Translations under genes and position numbers: made by a program
Shown: in pieces, positions 1 through 7,674 of the stretch
How the letters are laid out: each line of letters opens with the position of its first letter
Position numbering within the stretch: position 1 is the first letter of the stretch
From: Bacteroidota bacterium
Lineage (GTDB): Bacteria > Bacteroidota > Bacteroidia > Bacteroidales > VadinHA17
Length of the DNA: 9,160 bases
Direction of reading: 5' to 3'
Assembly: GCA_030642585.1 (NCBI GenBank)
Contig: DAOWNN010000065.1
Coordinates: forward strand, 1 to 9,160
The notes under the pieces: generated by a model
What the model saw: the letters and a program-made list of their open reading frames with translations, nothing else
Told to the model about the DNA's origin: nothing
Database searches by the model: none

Positions 1-944
1 ATAAGGAAGAACCTGCCTTGTTTTACAGACAAATGCGGGAAGCAGGCATTTTCGGTATCATCCAGTCATCAGCAAATCCGATCAGGGTTTTATACGACCG
101 GAAGAACATTGACTACATGACTTTTGAAACCCTGCCCACCATACCTGACATAAAGCTGGATGAACACCAGTATAAGCTTATTGAGCAAATGGCTAAAGAA
201 CGGCAGCGTTTTGAGCTGGAATTTGACATACGAAATCATTTTAAGATGGGGCCTGTGAAATACCATAATGTCATTGGTATAATTCCGGGAACAAGCTATC
301 CGGATGAGTATGTTATTGTGGGAGGACATCTGGATGCTTACGATGTTGCTACCGGTGGTGTGGATGATGGCTCAGGTGTAACACCTGCCATGGAAGCTGC
401 ACGTTTAATAATGGAAGCCGGGGGAAAACCAAAACGTACCATATTGGTAATTTTATGGGCCGGGGAGGAATTTGGATTGTTGGGTTCAAAAAGCTGGGTG
501 GAAAAGAATCCTGACAAACTGGATAAGGTTTCCAATATGTTTAACAGGGATGGCGGGCCAACTGTACCAAATAGTTTGAGTGTTACAGAGGCAATGTGGG
601 ATGATTTTGAGAAAATATGTAAACCCCTTAATAGTATTAATCCTGATTTCCCTTTTACCCTGAAGAAACGGGAACCACGACAGAAGCCAAAAGTGGCTCG
701 TGGTACAGATAGTGGCCCCTTTGCTGTTAAAGGCATTCCTACCATTACTTTTGGAACTGCCGATCCAAAGGGCTATGACTTCAGCTATATGGAGATCTGG
801 CATACCGAACGTGATCTTTATAATAAAAGCATTCCTGAATACCAGGAGCATACAGCAGTAGTTACGGCTGTTGTTGTGTATGGTGTTGCTAATCTCAAGC
901 ATTTATTGTCAAGAGAGGGGTATTATTTGCCGGAAGAGAAATAA
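1..944 (+). CDS. M28-family zinc peptidase (carboxypeptidase Q-like), C-terminal part
   Basis: This is a metal-dependent exopeptidase, probably exported, that would trim peptides with a co-catalytic zinc pair. The frame is open to the left edge (first whole codon at base 3), so the start, signal peptide and most of the PA-type domain lie outside; the TTG at 18 is an internal Leu codon. Numbering residues from that TTG, the M28 ligand set is complete: His104 (GGHLD), bridging Asp116 (VDDGSG), catalytic Glu150 and ligand Glu151 (AGEE), Asp178 (NRDGG) and His262 (WHTERD). TDSGPF at 230-235 matches another family-typical block. The first 40 or so residues resemble the end of a PA insert, as in plasma glutamate carboxypeptidase homologues. 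The gene is convergent with its neighbour; I see no U-tract terminator for it before 1073. Family assignment is secure; substrate is unknown. Confidence 0.9.
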   Translation, partial: KEEPALFYRQMREAGIFGIIQSSANPIRVLYDRKNIDYMTFETLPTIPDIKLDEHQYKLIEQMAKERQRFELEFDIRNHFKMGPVKYHNVIGIIPGTSYPDEYVIVGGHLDAYDVATGGVDDGSGVTPAMEAARLIMEAGGKPKRTILVILWAGEEFGLLGSKSWVEKNPDKLDKVSNMFNRDGGPTVPNSLSVTEAMWDDFEKICKPLNSINPDFPFTLKKREPRQKPKVARGTDSGPFAVKGIPTITFGTADPKGYDFSYMEIWHTERDLYNKSIPEYQEHTAVVTAVVVYGVANLKHLLSREGYYLPEEK

Positions 945-1011
945 GAGAAGCAAAGGGCACGAGGAAGAGAAGAATGGAATTTGGAATGAATACCCAATAA
1001 ACAAATCCAAT

Positions 1012-1036
1012 AAAAAAGCGACTCAGGAGAGTCGCT
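1012..1036 (-). terminator. Rho-independent terminator of the DHOD-like gene
   Basis: Bases 1017-1024 and 1029-1036 form a perfect 8-bp stem (AGCGACTC / GAGTCGCT) with a 4-nt loop. On the minus strand it is followed at once by a run of U (plus-strand A at 1012-1017). It lies 36 bp past the stop codon of the minus-strand gene. Read on the plus strand, the stem is followed by CTACAAG with no U-tract, so it should work poorly for the peptidase gene. Confidence 0.8.
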
Positions 1037-1072
1037 CTACAAGCATCATTTTGAATACTTTTTTCAACCCAA

Positions 1073-2086
1073 TCAGGAAACAGGGTAATTTTTAAAAATA
1101 TTGTCAGATTTCATCAGAATGTCAACATACTGCGCCCTTTTATAGGCATACGGATCACTGGTATTATTATTGGAAAGCTTTCCTCTGAAATCGTCAAGAC
1201 TTTTATAAGACTTTTTTTCCATCCATTTTTCGATGTCCGAAAGCATAGTTTTAATATGCTCTGGCTTGTTCTTATATAAAGTGGAAACAACCTGTACACA
1301 ATCTGCCCCTGCAAGTATCATTTTTATTACGTCTTTTCCATCAAAAATACCCATGGAACTGCAAACAGATCCTTTGATATTTCCTGATAAGAGTCCGGCA
1401 AATCTCAGGGCTATCCTGTTATCTTCATGGCTGCTGAGATTGTATGGAAAGAACATTTCTTCTATATCAATGTCAATATCCGGTTGAAAAAGCCTGTTGA
1501 ACAGAACAAATCCATTCACTCCTTCATTATCCATGGATGATATGGCTTTCAAAAGGTTGGTATAATATGGGCAAAGCTTAACACTGACGGGTATTTTTAT
1601 TTTAGAAAGTACATTCTTCAGTACCTTGACCTGCTCTGAAATAATCTGGCTCTCATCTTTTTTGAAATCTTTAGGAACTGCATAGAAATTTAATTCCAGT
1701 GCGTCTACTCCAAGGGATTCCAGTTGTTGGGCATATTCCACCCAGGTAGGTTCGAAAACAGCATTCAAACTCGCAATCACTGGAATCCCAACACTTTTCT
1801 TGAGTTTTTCCAGCTTCATCAAATGCTCATCAGGACCAGCGTGCTGCAAATCAGGGAAAAGAGAACCCATTTCTGAATGAATATTATTATAGGCATTTAA
1901 ATCTTCCTCCATCTCAAACCCTTCCAGTTGGATCTGCTCTTCGAAGAGAGACTTATATACAATTGCACTGGCACCTGCATCTTCAAGTTTTTTTACAACA
2001 TCCATATCATTCACCAGGTTACAAGCTCCAACAATGATAGGGTTCTTAAGTTCAAGTCCCAGATAAGAGGTTTTTAAATCTGTCAT
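1073..2086 (-). CDS. Dihydroorotate dehydrogenase-like FMN protein
   Basis: This 337-residue cytoplasmic (beta/alpha)8 flavoprotein belongs to the DHOD/PreA superfamily. The N-terminus (YLGLELKNPIIVGACNL, 8-24) matches the first strand and FMN loop. Further superfamily features are Lys45-Ser46, SLNA at 106-109, ELNFY at 131-135, VSVKLCPYYTN at 167-177 with the FMN-contacting Lys170, and GIFDGKDVIKMILAGADCVQVVSTLY at 246-271, the phosphate-binding end of the barrel. Where true class 1 DHODs have LNLSCPN with a catalytic Cys nearby, this protein has ELNFYAVPKD and no Cys, so it is unlikely to be the pyrimidine-pathway PyrD. The C-terminal 45 or so residues are charged and poorly conserved. ATG at 2086 is chosen because the family N-terminus follows directly; there is no Shine-Dalgarno. 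It is transcribed alone and ends at a strong terminator. The real substrate is unknown. Confidence 0.85.
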   Translation of the reverse strand: MTDLKTSYLGLELKNPIIVGACNLVNDMDVVKKLEDAGASAIVYKSLFEEQIQLEGFEMEEDLNAYNNIHSEMGSLFPDLQHAGPDEHLMKLEKLKKSVGIPVIASLNAVFEPTWVEYAQQLESLGVDALELNFYAVPKDFKKDESQIISEQVKVLKNVLSKIKIPVSVKLCPYYTNLLKAISSMDNEGVNGFVLFNRLFQPDIDIDIEEMFFPYNLSSHEDNRIALRFAGLLSGNIKGSVCSSMGIFDGKDVIKMILAGADCVQVVSTLYKNKPEHIKTMLSDIEKWMEKKSYKSLDDFRGKLSNNNTSDPYAYKRAQYVDILMKSDNIFKNYPVS

Positions 2087-2384
2087 TTTAAATATTTTAA
2101 TTATTTCATTTAATACTTCTGCGTCATTATAACTATATAAGGTACAATCATAACGAACTTAATAAGGTGTTTGAATCTCCATCAGGTAAAGAGCCTAAAA
2201 TTAACGATCGCAGGGGTGTTTTCCAAATTTATTTTCTAAATCTTATATAGGTAGTTCAGACTCACTATTACAGATAAAAATACTTGTATTTTATAGATAT
2301 CCAGTTTATTGGCAGGGTTTTAAGTAAATGAGTTTTTGTTATTGTGCCCAAAGGGTTTTAAATTCGTATTAGTTAATTGTTCAT
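2087..2384. other. Divergent intergenic region (298 bp)
   Basis: This AT-rich spacer separates two divergent genes and should hold both promoters. On the plus strand I see one good candidate (2335-2366, listed separately). On the minus strand, TAAATTTG (2224-2231) is an exact TAnnTTTG -7 match, but no TTG sits at the right distance upstream; if used it would leave a leader of about 130 nt. An AT-only 6-bp hairpin at 2277-2292 is too weak to call. No small gene, tRNA or riboswitch fold is recognisable. Confidence 0.6.
2335..2366 (+). promoter_or_regulatory. Putative Bacteroidota-type promoter of comEC
   Basis: TTTG (2335-2338) is followed after 20 nt by TAAATTCG (2359-2366), one mismatch from the TAnnTTTG -7 box recognised by the Bacteroidota primary sigma factor. 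Transcription would begin near 2373, leaving a leader of about 12 nt before the comEC ATG. The motif is short and the region AT-rich, so a chance match is possible. Confidence 0.4.
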
Positions 2385-4520
2385 ATGTCGCATTTCAACC
2401 GGGAACTTGCAAAACTTCCATTTCTTAGATTCTTGATCCCCATGATTTTTGGGATCCTGATTGGGTATTTTATAAATATTCAGTCGGATATTTTTATTCT
2501 GTGCTTGATGATAGCCGGAACAGGAATCATAATACTTCTCTTCGCAATTTTCAGGCTTGCTTCTTTCAGGTATCGTTGGCTTTTTGGTGTTTTTGTTCAT
2601 TTTTTTTTCATGGCTTTGGGACTGTTGTTGGTACAGCTAAGTACCTTGCAGGGGCAAAAGTTTGATGACCTAAAATATGGTCAAGCCTTGATAGGACAGG
2701 TATTGGATGCCCCGGTGGAAAGAAAAAAATCAATAAAGATCCTTATGAAGGTGAATGGGGTTGAGAATAATATGGAGTGGACCGGAGCTGATTTTAAGAT
2801 TGTTGTTTATTTAGAACAAGATAGTCTGGCTGCCGGGCTTGGTACAGGTGATCAGTTACTAATCCGGGCAAGGATTTCTGACTTCCGGAAAGCAGGTAAC
2901 CCCTGGGAGTTTAATTATCCCAGGTATATGAGGGATAGAGGAATATATGGGACCCTGTATGCAGCATCTGAGAATTGGGAAAGACTGGAGAAAAAATCTG
3001 ATTTTTCAATAGTTATATTTTCGTCAAAGATCAGAGCCCGCTTGTACGAAATTCTGGCTAAAAAGCTTAGTGGCGATGAACTGGCTATTTGCTCAGCCCT
3101 GATTTTTGGAGAGAGAGACTATATAAGTGAGGAAGTTAAAGACTCATTTTCAAGAGCAGGTGTAATGCATGTAATGGCAGTATCAGGTTTACATGTTGGG
3201 ATTGTTTACCTCATGCTATTCTATTTTTTCTTTTTTCTGGATGGGCTCAAATATGGCAGGGTCTTCAAAAGTGTAATAATTATACTTTTATTATGGCTAT
3301 ATGCAATGATCACTGGTTATACCCCGTCGGTACTTAGAGCTACGGTTATGTTTAGTTTCCTGGTAATTGGACAAAATTTGGGAAGGAATACAAATATCTA
3401 CAACAGCCTCGCCCTGTCTGCTTTTGTTCTTTTGTGTCTGAATCCATTTTATTTGAGGAACGTTGGATTTCAACTTTCTTATTTTGCTGTTACCGGGATA
3501 GTATTTTTTTACCCTAAGATATATGCTCTTCTTTCCTTCAAATACTGGCTCCCGAATAAAATATGGATGCTTCTTTGCCTGTCGGTATCAGCACAGCTAT
3601 CAACTTTCCCACTTGTGATTTTCTATTTTCATCAGTTCCCAAATTTGTTTTTTATATCCAACTTGTTTGTAATTCCACTTGTTAGTGGCCTGATTTATTT
3701 AGGATTTACTACTCTGTTATTTTCTTTTTCCGCCTTTCTTTTTAATGTTTTTTCCTTTTTACTAAGGTTTATAAGCAGTGTATTAATTGGAGGAATAGAG
3801 GTCGTGGGAAATATTAATTTTTCAGTTAGTAGTCCATTGTTTCTTGATATTCCTGAGGTTGGGATATTGTATCTGATGATCATATTTGTCGGAGTCTTTC
3901 TTGTTTATCGAAAGAACAATCATTTTTTCACTTTTATCATCCTTATAGTAGTTTTTTTTACGTACGGATTATCCAGGAAGATTACCATTGATAAAAACAG
4001 ATCCCTGGCCGTTTTTAATTCTGGCAGATATAGCCTGATTCAGTTTACTGAAGGAAATTCAGCCTATATAGTGAGCAGGTACAATTCTGAAGAGAATAGG
4101 ATTGCTATTAAATATGCCCTGGATGGTTTCCGGAATAAAATGGGAATCAGGAATAGCAGCTTTTATTTTCTTGATCAGGAAAGCAGTATTAACATTGAAG
4201 AAGGTAATTTGATTATTGACAAGGATTTTTTTAGCTTTTACGGGGAAGAAGGGTATTTCCTGGATTTGAGTCAGTTTCCATCAAAAAACGAGGTGGAACC
4301 ATTCCAAATAGATTTACTTATACTTTCTGGCTCAGGGAGGGTGACTGCTTATCAGATAGAGAAATTAGTTAATCCGGAAATGGTTATACTTGACTCATCT
4401 GTACCATATTATTATACCAACAAATTGAAGTCAGATTTTCAATTGCTTGGGATTCCTTGTTTTGATGTCCGGGAGAAAGGTGCATTTATGCTGGAAATGC
4501 CTGGTTGTAATCTGGAATGA
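2385..4520 (+). CDS. comEC: ComEC/Rec2-family DNA uptake channel protein
   Basis: This inner-membrane protein would form the channel that brings single-stranded DNA into the cytoplasm during natural transformation. Residues 12-85 carry two or three membrane segments. An OB-like DUF4131 region follows, ending in the family motif GNPWEFNYPRYMRDRGIYGT (171-190). The competence domain runs from about 235 to 525 with its hallmarks: GVMHVMAVSGLHVGIVY (259-275), GYTPSVLRATVMF (311-323), NVGFQLSYFAVTGI (359-372) and FPNLFFISNLFVIPL (418-432), among many hydrophobic helices. The soluble tail (about 535-711) stands where other ComECs have a metallo-beta-lactamase-like nuclease, but no HxHxDH motif is present. 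At 711 residues it is shorter than the Bacillus type and similar to what I recall of Bacteroidota homologues. ATG 2385 is followed directly by the first membrane region; there is no Shine-Dalgarno. No other competence gene lies nearby. Confidence 0.92.
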   Translation: MSHFNRELAKLPFLRFLIPMIFGILIGYFINIQSDIFILCLMIAGTGIIILLFAIFRLASFRYRWLFGVFVHFFFMALGLLLVQLSTLQGQKFDDLKYGQALIGQVLDAPVERKKSIKILMKVNGVENNMEWTGADFKIVVYLEQDSLAAGLGTGDQLLIRARISDFRKAGNPWEFNYPRYMRDRGIYGTLYAASENWERLEKKSDFSIVIFSSKIRARLYEILAKKLSGDELAICSALIFGERDYISEEVKDSFSRAGVMHVMAVSGLHVGIVYLMLFYFFFFLDGLKYGRVFKSVIIILLLWLYAMITGYTPSVLRATVMFSFLVIGQNLGRNTNIYNSLALSAFVLLCLNPFYLRNVGFQLSYFAVTGIVFFYPKIYALLSFKYWLPNKIWMLLCLSVSAQLSTFPLVIFYFHQFPNLFFISNLFVIPLVSGLIYLGFTTLLFSFSAFLFNVFSFLLRFISSVLIGGIEVVGNINFSVSSPLFLDIPEVGILYLMIIFVGVFLVYRKNNHFFTFIILIVVFFTYGLSRKITIDKNRSLAVFNSGRYSLIQFTEGNSAYIVSRYNSEENRIAIKYALDGFRNKMGIRNSSFYFLDQESSINIEEGNLIIDKDFFSFYGEEGYFLDLSQFPSKNEVEPFQIDLLILSGSGRVTAYQIEKLVNPEMVILDSSVPYYYTNKLKSDFQLLGIPCFDVREKGAFMLEMPGCNLE

Positions 4521-4735
4521 ACATAAATTCCGGGTTTTCAATATGGTCTGTTTTCGTACAGATGTGTTGTTAAGCAGCATATAATGAGTAATATATGATT
4601 GATCTGATTGTTTTTCAGGAACATCTCGATATCATTTGTATAAAAAAACTAATTTATGCTTGGGAATATTTAAGAGATATTGATTTAATTTGTCCTTGCT
4701 GAATGAAAAATGATTGAATAGAATTATTGATTCGT
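4521..4735. other. Intergenic region upstream of trkA (215 bp)
   Basis: No gene, tRNA or riboswitch fold is visible, and comEC has no clear U-tailed terminator hairpin here. Candidate promoter pieces for trkA exist but none is clean: TTG (4608-4610) lies 19 nt before TATCATTTG (4630-4638), which has one extra base in the -7 box, and TTG (4660-4662) lies 22 nt before TTAATTTG (4685-4692). The size and AT content fit an independent promoter for the potassium operon. Confidence 0.5.
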
Positions 4736-6076
4736 ATGAGAATAATTATTGCCGGTGCAGGTGAAGTAGGTTCTCACCTGGCCAAGATGTTAAGCAAGGA
4801 GAACCATGATATTGTGGTTATTGATCCTAACGAGGCCAGGCTGAAGCAAATTGAATCTACCCTGGACGTGATGACCATCAATGGTTCATCTACTTCTGTT
4901 AAGGTTTTACTTTCTGCAGGTATTAAAAAGACAGACTTGTTTATTGCTGTAGCCCATCTGGAGGACACGAATATTACTTCCACCATTCTGGGAAAGATGC
5001 TTGGGGCAGCCAAGACTATAGCCAGGATCGATAATTACGAATACCTCGAAAATCCACATAGAGATCATTTTACTGAACTGGGTATTGATTACTTAATGTA
5101 TCCGGAAAAAATTGCTGCCAGAGAAGTATTGGGCTTCCTGCATCAAACCGGTTCTACTGAGTTTTTTGATTTTTCAGGTGGTAAGCTGACTCTTTATGTA
5201 ATTAAATTGGACGAAAATGCCCTTATTTTAAATAAGAAATTGCACGATTTTTCGGATATCAGTAAGCCTTTAGATTACAGGGGAGTTGCTATAACCAGGA
5301 ATCAGAAAACAATAATTCCAAGCGGGAATGATACATTTCAATTGAATGATATAGTTTACGTTATTTCTACCCAGGATAGGATACGGGAGTTGATGAGTCT
5401 TGCAGGTAAGGAAAAGGTTGATATAAAGAATATCATGATCCTTGGCGGAAGCAGGATAGGAAAACGTACAGCCCTTGAGTTGGAGAAAAAGTTTCATGTT
5501 AAGTTGATCGAAATTGATAAGGCTAAGTGCGAATTTTTGGCCGATATTCTTGAAAATACTCTTATCATCAATGGAGATGGCAGAGATACTGATCTATTAT
5601 TAGAAGAAGGTCTGACACAAATCGATGCTTTTATTGCAGTAACAGGAAATTCAGAGACTAACATATTATCTTGTCTTCTGGCTAAAAAACATGGGGTGAA
5701 AAAGACCATTGCAGAGATTGAGAATATGGAATATATTAATCTTGCAGAGAATATAGGTATTGATTCAATATTAAATAAAAAAGTTATTACTGCGGGCAGA
5801 ATATCAAGATTTACACAAACAGCACGGGTTTCTATGATCAAATGTCTTACCGGTACTGATGCAGAAGTTCTTGAGTATATTGTACAGAAAGATTCAGGTA
5901 TCACAAAGGGGATGCTTAAAGACCTCAATTTCCCCAAAGGGGCAATTGTAGGTGGAGTGATAAGGGGAAGCAACAGCTTTATTGCAAAAGGAGATACTCT
6001 AATTCAGGCTGAAGATCATGTTGTTGTGTTTGCTCTGCCTGTGGCATTTGCAGCTCTTGAGAAACTATTTAGTTAG
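4736..6076 (+). CDS. trkA: Trk potassium uptake regulatory subunit TrkA
   Basis: TrkA is the cytoplasmic gating ring that binds NAD(H) or ATP and controls the TrkH potassium channel. The 446-residue protein has the full tandem layout RCK_N-RCK_C-RCK_N-RCK_C. The first Rossmann motif is AGAGEVG (6-12) with Asp30 at the end of strand 2; the first TrkA_C domain spans about 140-220. The second Rossmann motif is LGGSRIG (236-242) with the acidic IEID at 258-261, and the second TrkA_C spans about 365-446, including EDHVVVFA at 426-433. An in-frame TTG at 4727 would add three residues, but the ATG at 4736 puts MRIIIAGAGEVG at the N-terminus as in known TrkA proteins, so ATG is preferred. No Shine-Dalgarno precedes either. 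trkH follows after 63 bp without a terminator, indicating one operon. Confidence 0.95.
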   Translation: MRIIIAGAGEVGSHLAKMLSKENHDIVVIDPNEARLKQIESTLDVMTINGSSTSVKVLLSAGIKKTDLFIAVAHLEDTNITSTILGKMLGAAKTIARIDNYEYLENPHRDHFTELGIDYLMYPEKIAAREVLGFLHQTGSTEFFDFSGGKLTLYVIKLDENALILNKKLHDFSDISKPLDYRGVAITRNQKTIIPSGNDTFQLNDIVYVISTQDRIRELMSLAGKEKVDIKNIMILGGSRIGKRTALELEKKFHVKLIEIDKAKCEFLADILENTLIINGDGRDTDLLLEEGLTQIDAFIAVTGNSETNILSCLLAKKHGVKKTIAEIENMEYINLAENIGIDSILNKKVITAGRISRFTQTARVSMIKCLTGTDAEVLEYIVQKDSGITKGMLKDLNFPKGAIVGGVIRGSNSFIAKGDTLIQAEDHVVVFALPVAFAALEKLFS

Positions 6077-6139
6077 ATTTTTTTACAAGTAAGGAACACA
6101 ATAAAAAAGAGCAAAATGGGATTTTAAGCAAGTCTGAAA

Positions 6140-7588
6140 ATGATCAACAAAAAGGTAATTATACAAATCATTGGTTTCCTGCTTATTATCGAAGCTTTTT
6201 TCATGTTTCTTTCTTTTGGTGTTGCTCTAATTTATAGAGAAGGAGATGCTTTGGGCCTGCTTTATTCAACTTTGATAACCCTTGTTGTCGGAGGACTGTT
6301 GTTTTTTCTTGCCAGGAAATCAAATCCACAGATACTTAAAAGAGAAGGTTATATAATTGTTACCCTGGTGTGGATTGTGTTTTCTTTTTTTGGAAGCTTA
6401 CCCTTTATTTTATCAGGTTCTATTCCTGGTTTCACCAACGCTTTTTTCGAGACTATTTCAGGGTTTACAACTACTGGGTCATCCATATTGAATGATATAG
6501 AATCTCTGCCCCATGGAATTCTTTTCTGGAGGAGTATTACACAGTGGATAGGGGGAATGGGTATCATTGTACTAACTATTGCTATCCTTCCGGTACTTGG
6601 GATAGGAGGAATGCAGTTATACGCGGCTGAAGTCCCCGGCCCAACACCGGATAAATTACATCCGCGTATTCGGGAGACTGCAAAAAGGCTCTGGGCTATT
6701 TACCTGATTTTCACACTAGCTGAAGCTGTTTTGCTCTGGGCAGGAGGAATGTCCTTGTTTGATGCAATTTGCCATTCATTTACAACTATGGCTACAGGAG
6801 GCTATTCCACCAAACAGGCAAGCATAGGACATTGGGATTCTGCATATATACAATATGTGATTATTTTCTTTATGTTTCTTGCAGGTACTAATTTTACTCT
6901 TTCTTATTTCGGACTTCATTTTAAACTGGGAAAGATTTTTAAGGATGAAGAATTCAGGTGGTATATTGGCTTTGTGGTTTTTTTTACAATCCTGGTGCTG
7001 TCTGCCCTGATTATTTTTCATAATAATCCTTTTGGAGAAGCCTTCAGGATAGCACTTTTCCAGGTAGTATCAATTATTACCACCACCGGATATGTTACTG
7101 CAGATTATTTACAATGGGTGCCTTTTGCCGGAGTAATCATTTTTATCCTAATGTTTTTTGGTGGGTCAACCGGGTCAACCGGTGGAAGTATTAAGATCAT
7201 GAGAATTATGCTGGTTATGAAAAATGGATATTTTGAATTGAAAAGACTTATTCATCCTAATGCTGTAATTCCTGTAAGATATAATGGGCACGCGGTGAAT
7301 TCAAAGATCCTTACCAATATTCTAGTATTCTTTTCAATCTATATTCTGATTTTTGGGGTGAGTGTAATTGTTATGTCTACCATGGAGCCAAGCTTTGATA
7401 CGGCATTAAGTTCTGTGGCAACTACTCTTGGTAATGTGGGGCCAGGATTTGGTTCTGTAGGCCCTATGGACAATTTTTACCACCTGCCTGCTTTTGGAAA
7501 ATGGTTTCTCTCTTTCCTGATGCTGATTGGAAGGCTTGAATTATTTACTGTTTTGGTACTTTTTACGCCTATGTTCTGGAAGAGCTAG
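6140..7588 (+). CDS. trkH: Trk potassium uptake transmembrane subunit TrkH
   Basis: TrkH is the inner-membrane, potassium-selective translocation subunit and is gated by TrkA. The 482-residue protein keeps the four-fold M1-P-M2 architecture of the TrkH/TrkG/KtrB superfamily. The four pore loops are ISGFTTTGSS (106-115), FTTMATGGYST (214-224), VSIITTTGYVT (310-320) and VATTLGNVGPGF (426-437), each with the selectivity-filter Gly. GGSTGSTGGSIK (341-352) matches the intramembrane gating loop after the third pore, and Arg465 in the last helix is a conserved superfamily Arg. ATG 6140 is followed by a family-like first helix. Length is normal. Co-transcription with trkA gives a complete Trk system. 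The TAG stop abuts a large inverted repeat that probably ends the transcript. No sign of damage is seen. Confidence 0.95.
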   Translation: MINKKVIIQIIGFLLIIEAFFMFLSFGVALIYREGDALGLLYSTLITLVVGGLLFFLARKSNPQILKREGYIIVTLVWIVFSFFGSLPFILSGSIPGFTNAFFETISGFTTTGSSILNDIESLPHGILFWRSITQWIGGMGIIVLTIAILPVLGIGGMQLYAAEVPGPTPDKLHPRIRETAKRLWAIYLIFTLAEAVLLWAGGMSLFDAICHSFTTMATGGYSTKQASIGHWDSAYIQYVIIFFMFLAGTNFTLSYFGLHFKLGKIFKDEEFRWYIGFVVFFTILVLSALIIFHNNPFGEAFRIALFQVVSIITTTGYVTADYLQWVPFAGVIIFILMFFGGSTGSTGGSIKIMRIMLVMKNGYFELKRLIHPNAVIPVRYNGHAVNSKILTNILVFFSIYILIFGVSVIVMSTMEPSFDTALSSVATTLGNVGPGFGSVGPMDNFYHLPAFGKWFLSFLMLIGRLELFTVLVLFTPMFWKS

Positions 7589-7589
7589 T

Positions 7590-7614
7590 AAAAAGTAGGG
7601 ACAGCTTCCTACTT
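7590..7614 (-). terminator. Terminator of the tal-YciO operon (mirror hairpin)
   Basis: On the minus strand this arm has the same sequence as the plus-strand terminator: stem AAGTAGG / CCTACTT, 8-nt loop, then five U (plus-strand A at 7590-7594). It would end the minus-strand operon just before transcription could run into trkH. The symmetry makes the whole repeat a bidirectional terminator. Confidence 0.6.
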
Positions 7615-7649
7615 AATTTATTTTGGTTTACTAATATACTTAATCCTAA

Positions 7650-7674
7650 AAGTAGGAAGCTGTCCCTACTTTTT
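7650..7674 (+). terminator. trkAH terminator (distal hairpin of the inverted repeat)
   Basis: Read on the plus strand, the distal hairpin (7-bp stem AAGTAGG / CCTACTT, 8-nt loop) is followed by a run of five T at 7670-7674, the shape of an intrinsic terminator for trkH. The 26-bp stem formed by both arms could replace or reinforce it. Stem GC content is modest, so efficiency is uncertain. Confidence 0.6.

Noticed and set aside
871..1095. Plus-strand open frame overlapping the end of the M28 gene
   Set aside because: It overlaps the peptidase end, crosses the terminator hairpin, and is lysine/asparagine-rich without any motif.
2277..2292. AT-only hairpin upstream of comEC
   Set aside because: The six A-T pairs are too weak and are expected by chance in such AT-rich DNA.
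2435..2456. GATCCC / GGGATC inverted repeat at the start of comEC
   Set aside because: It is short with a 10-nt loop inside coding sequence for the first membrane helix; chance is the simplest explanation.
4727..4735. TTG start that would extend TrkA by three residues
   Set aside because: The ATG at 4736 gives the standard TrkA N-terminus and needs no rare start codon.
5932..5942. CCCCAAAGGGG palindrome in trkA
   Set aside because: It has a 4-bp stem and 3-nt loop inside a coding region and no U-run; not a terminator.
5494..5973. Long minus-strand open frame (159 codons) opposite trkA
   Set aside because: It lies wholly inside a well-supported gene, has no recognisable domain and looks like an antisense shadow.
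7163..7180. Tandem 9-bp repeat GGGTCAACC x2
   Set aside because: It encodes the GSTGST part of the conserved TrkH gating loop, so it reflects protein constraint.
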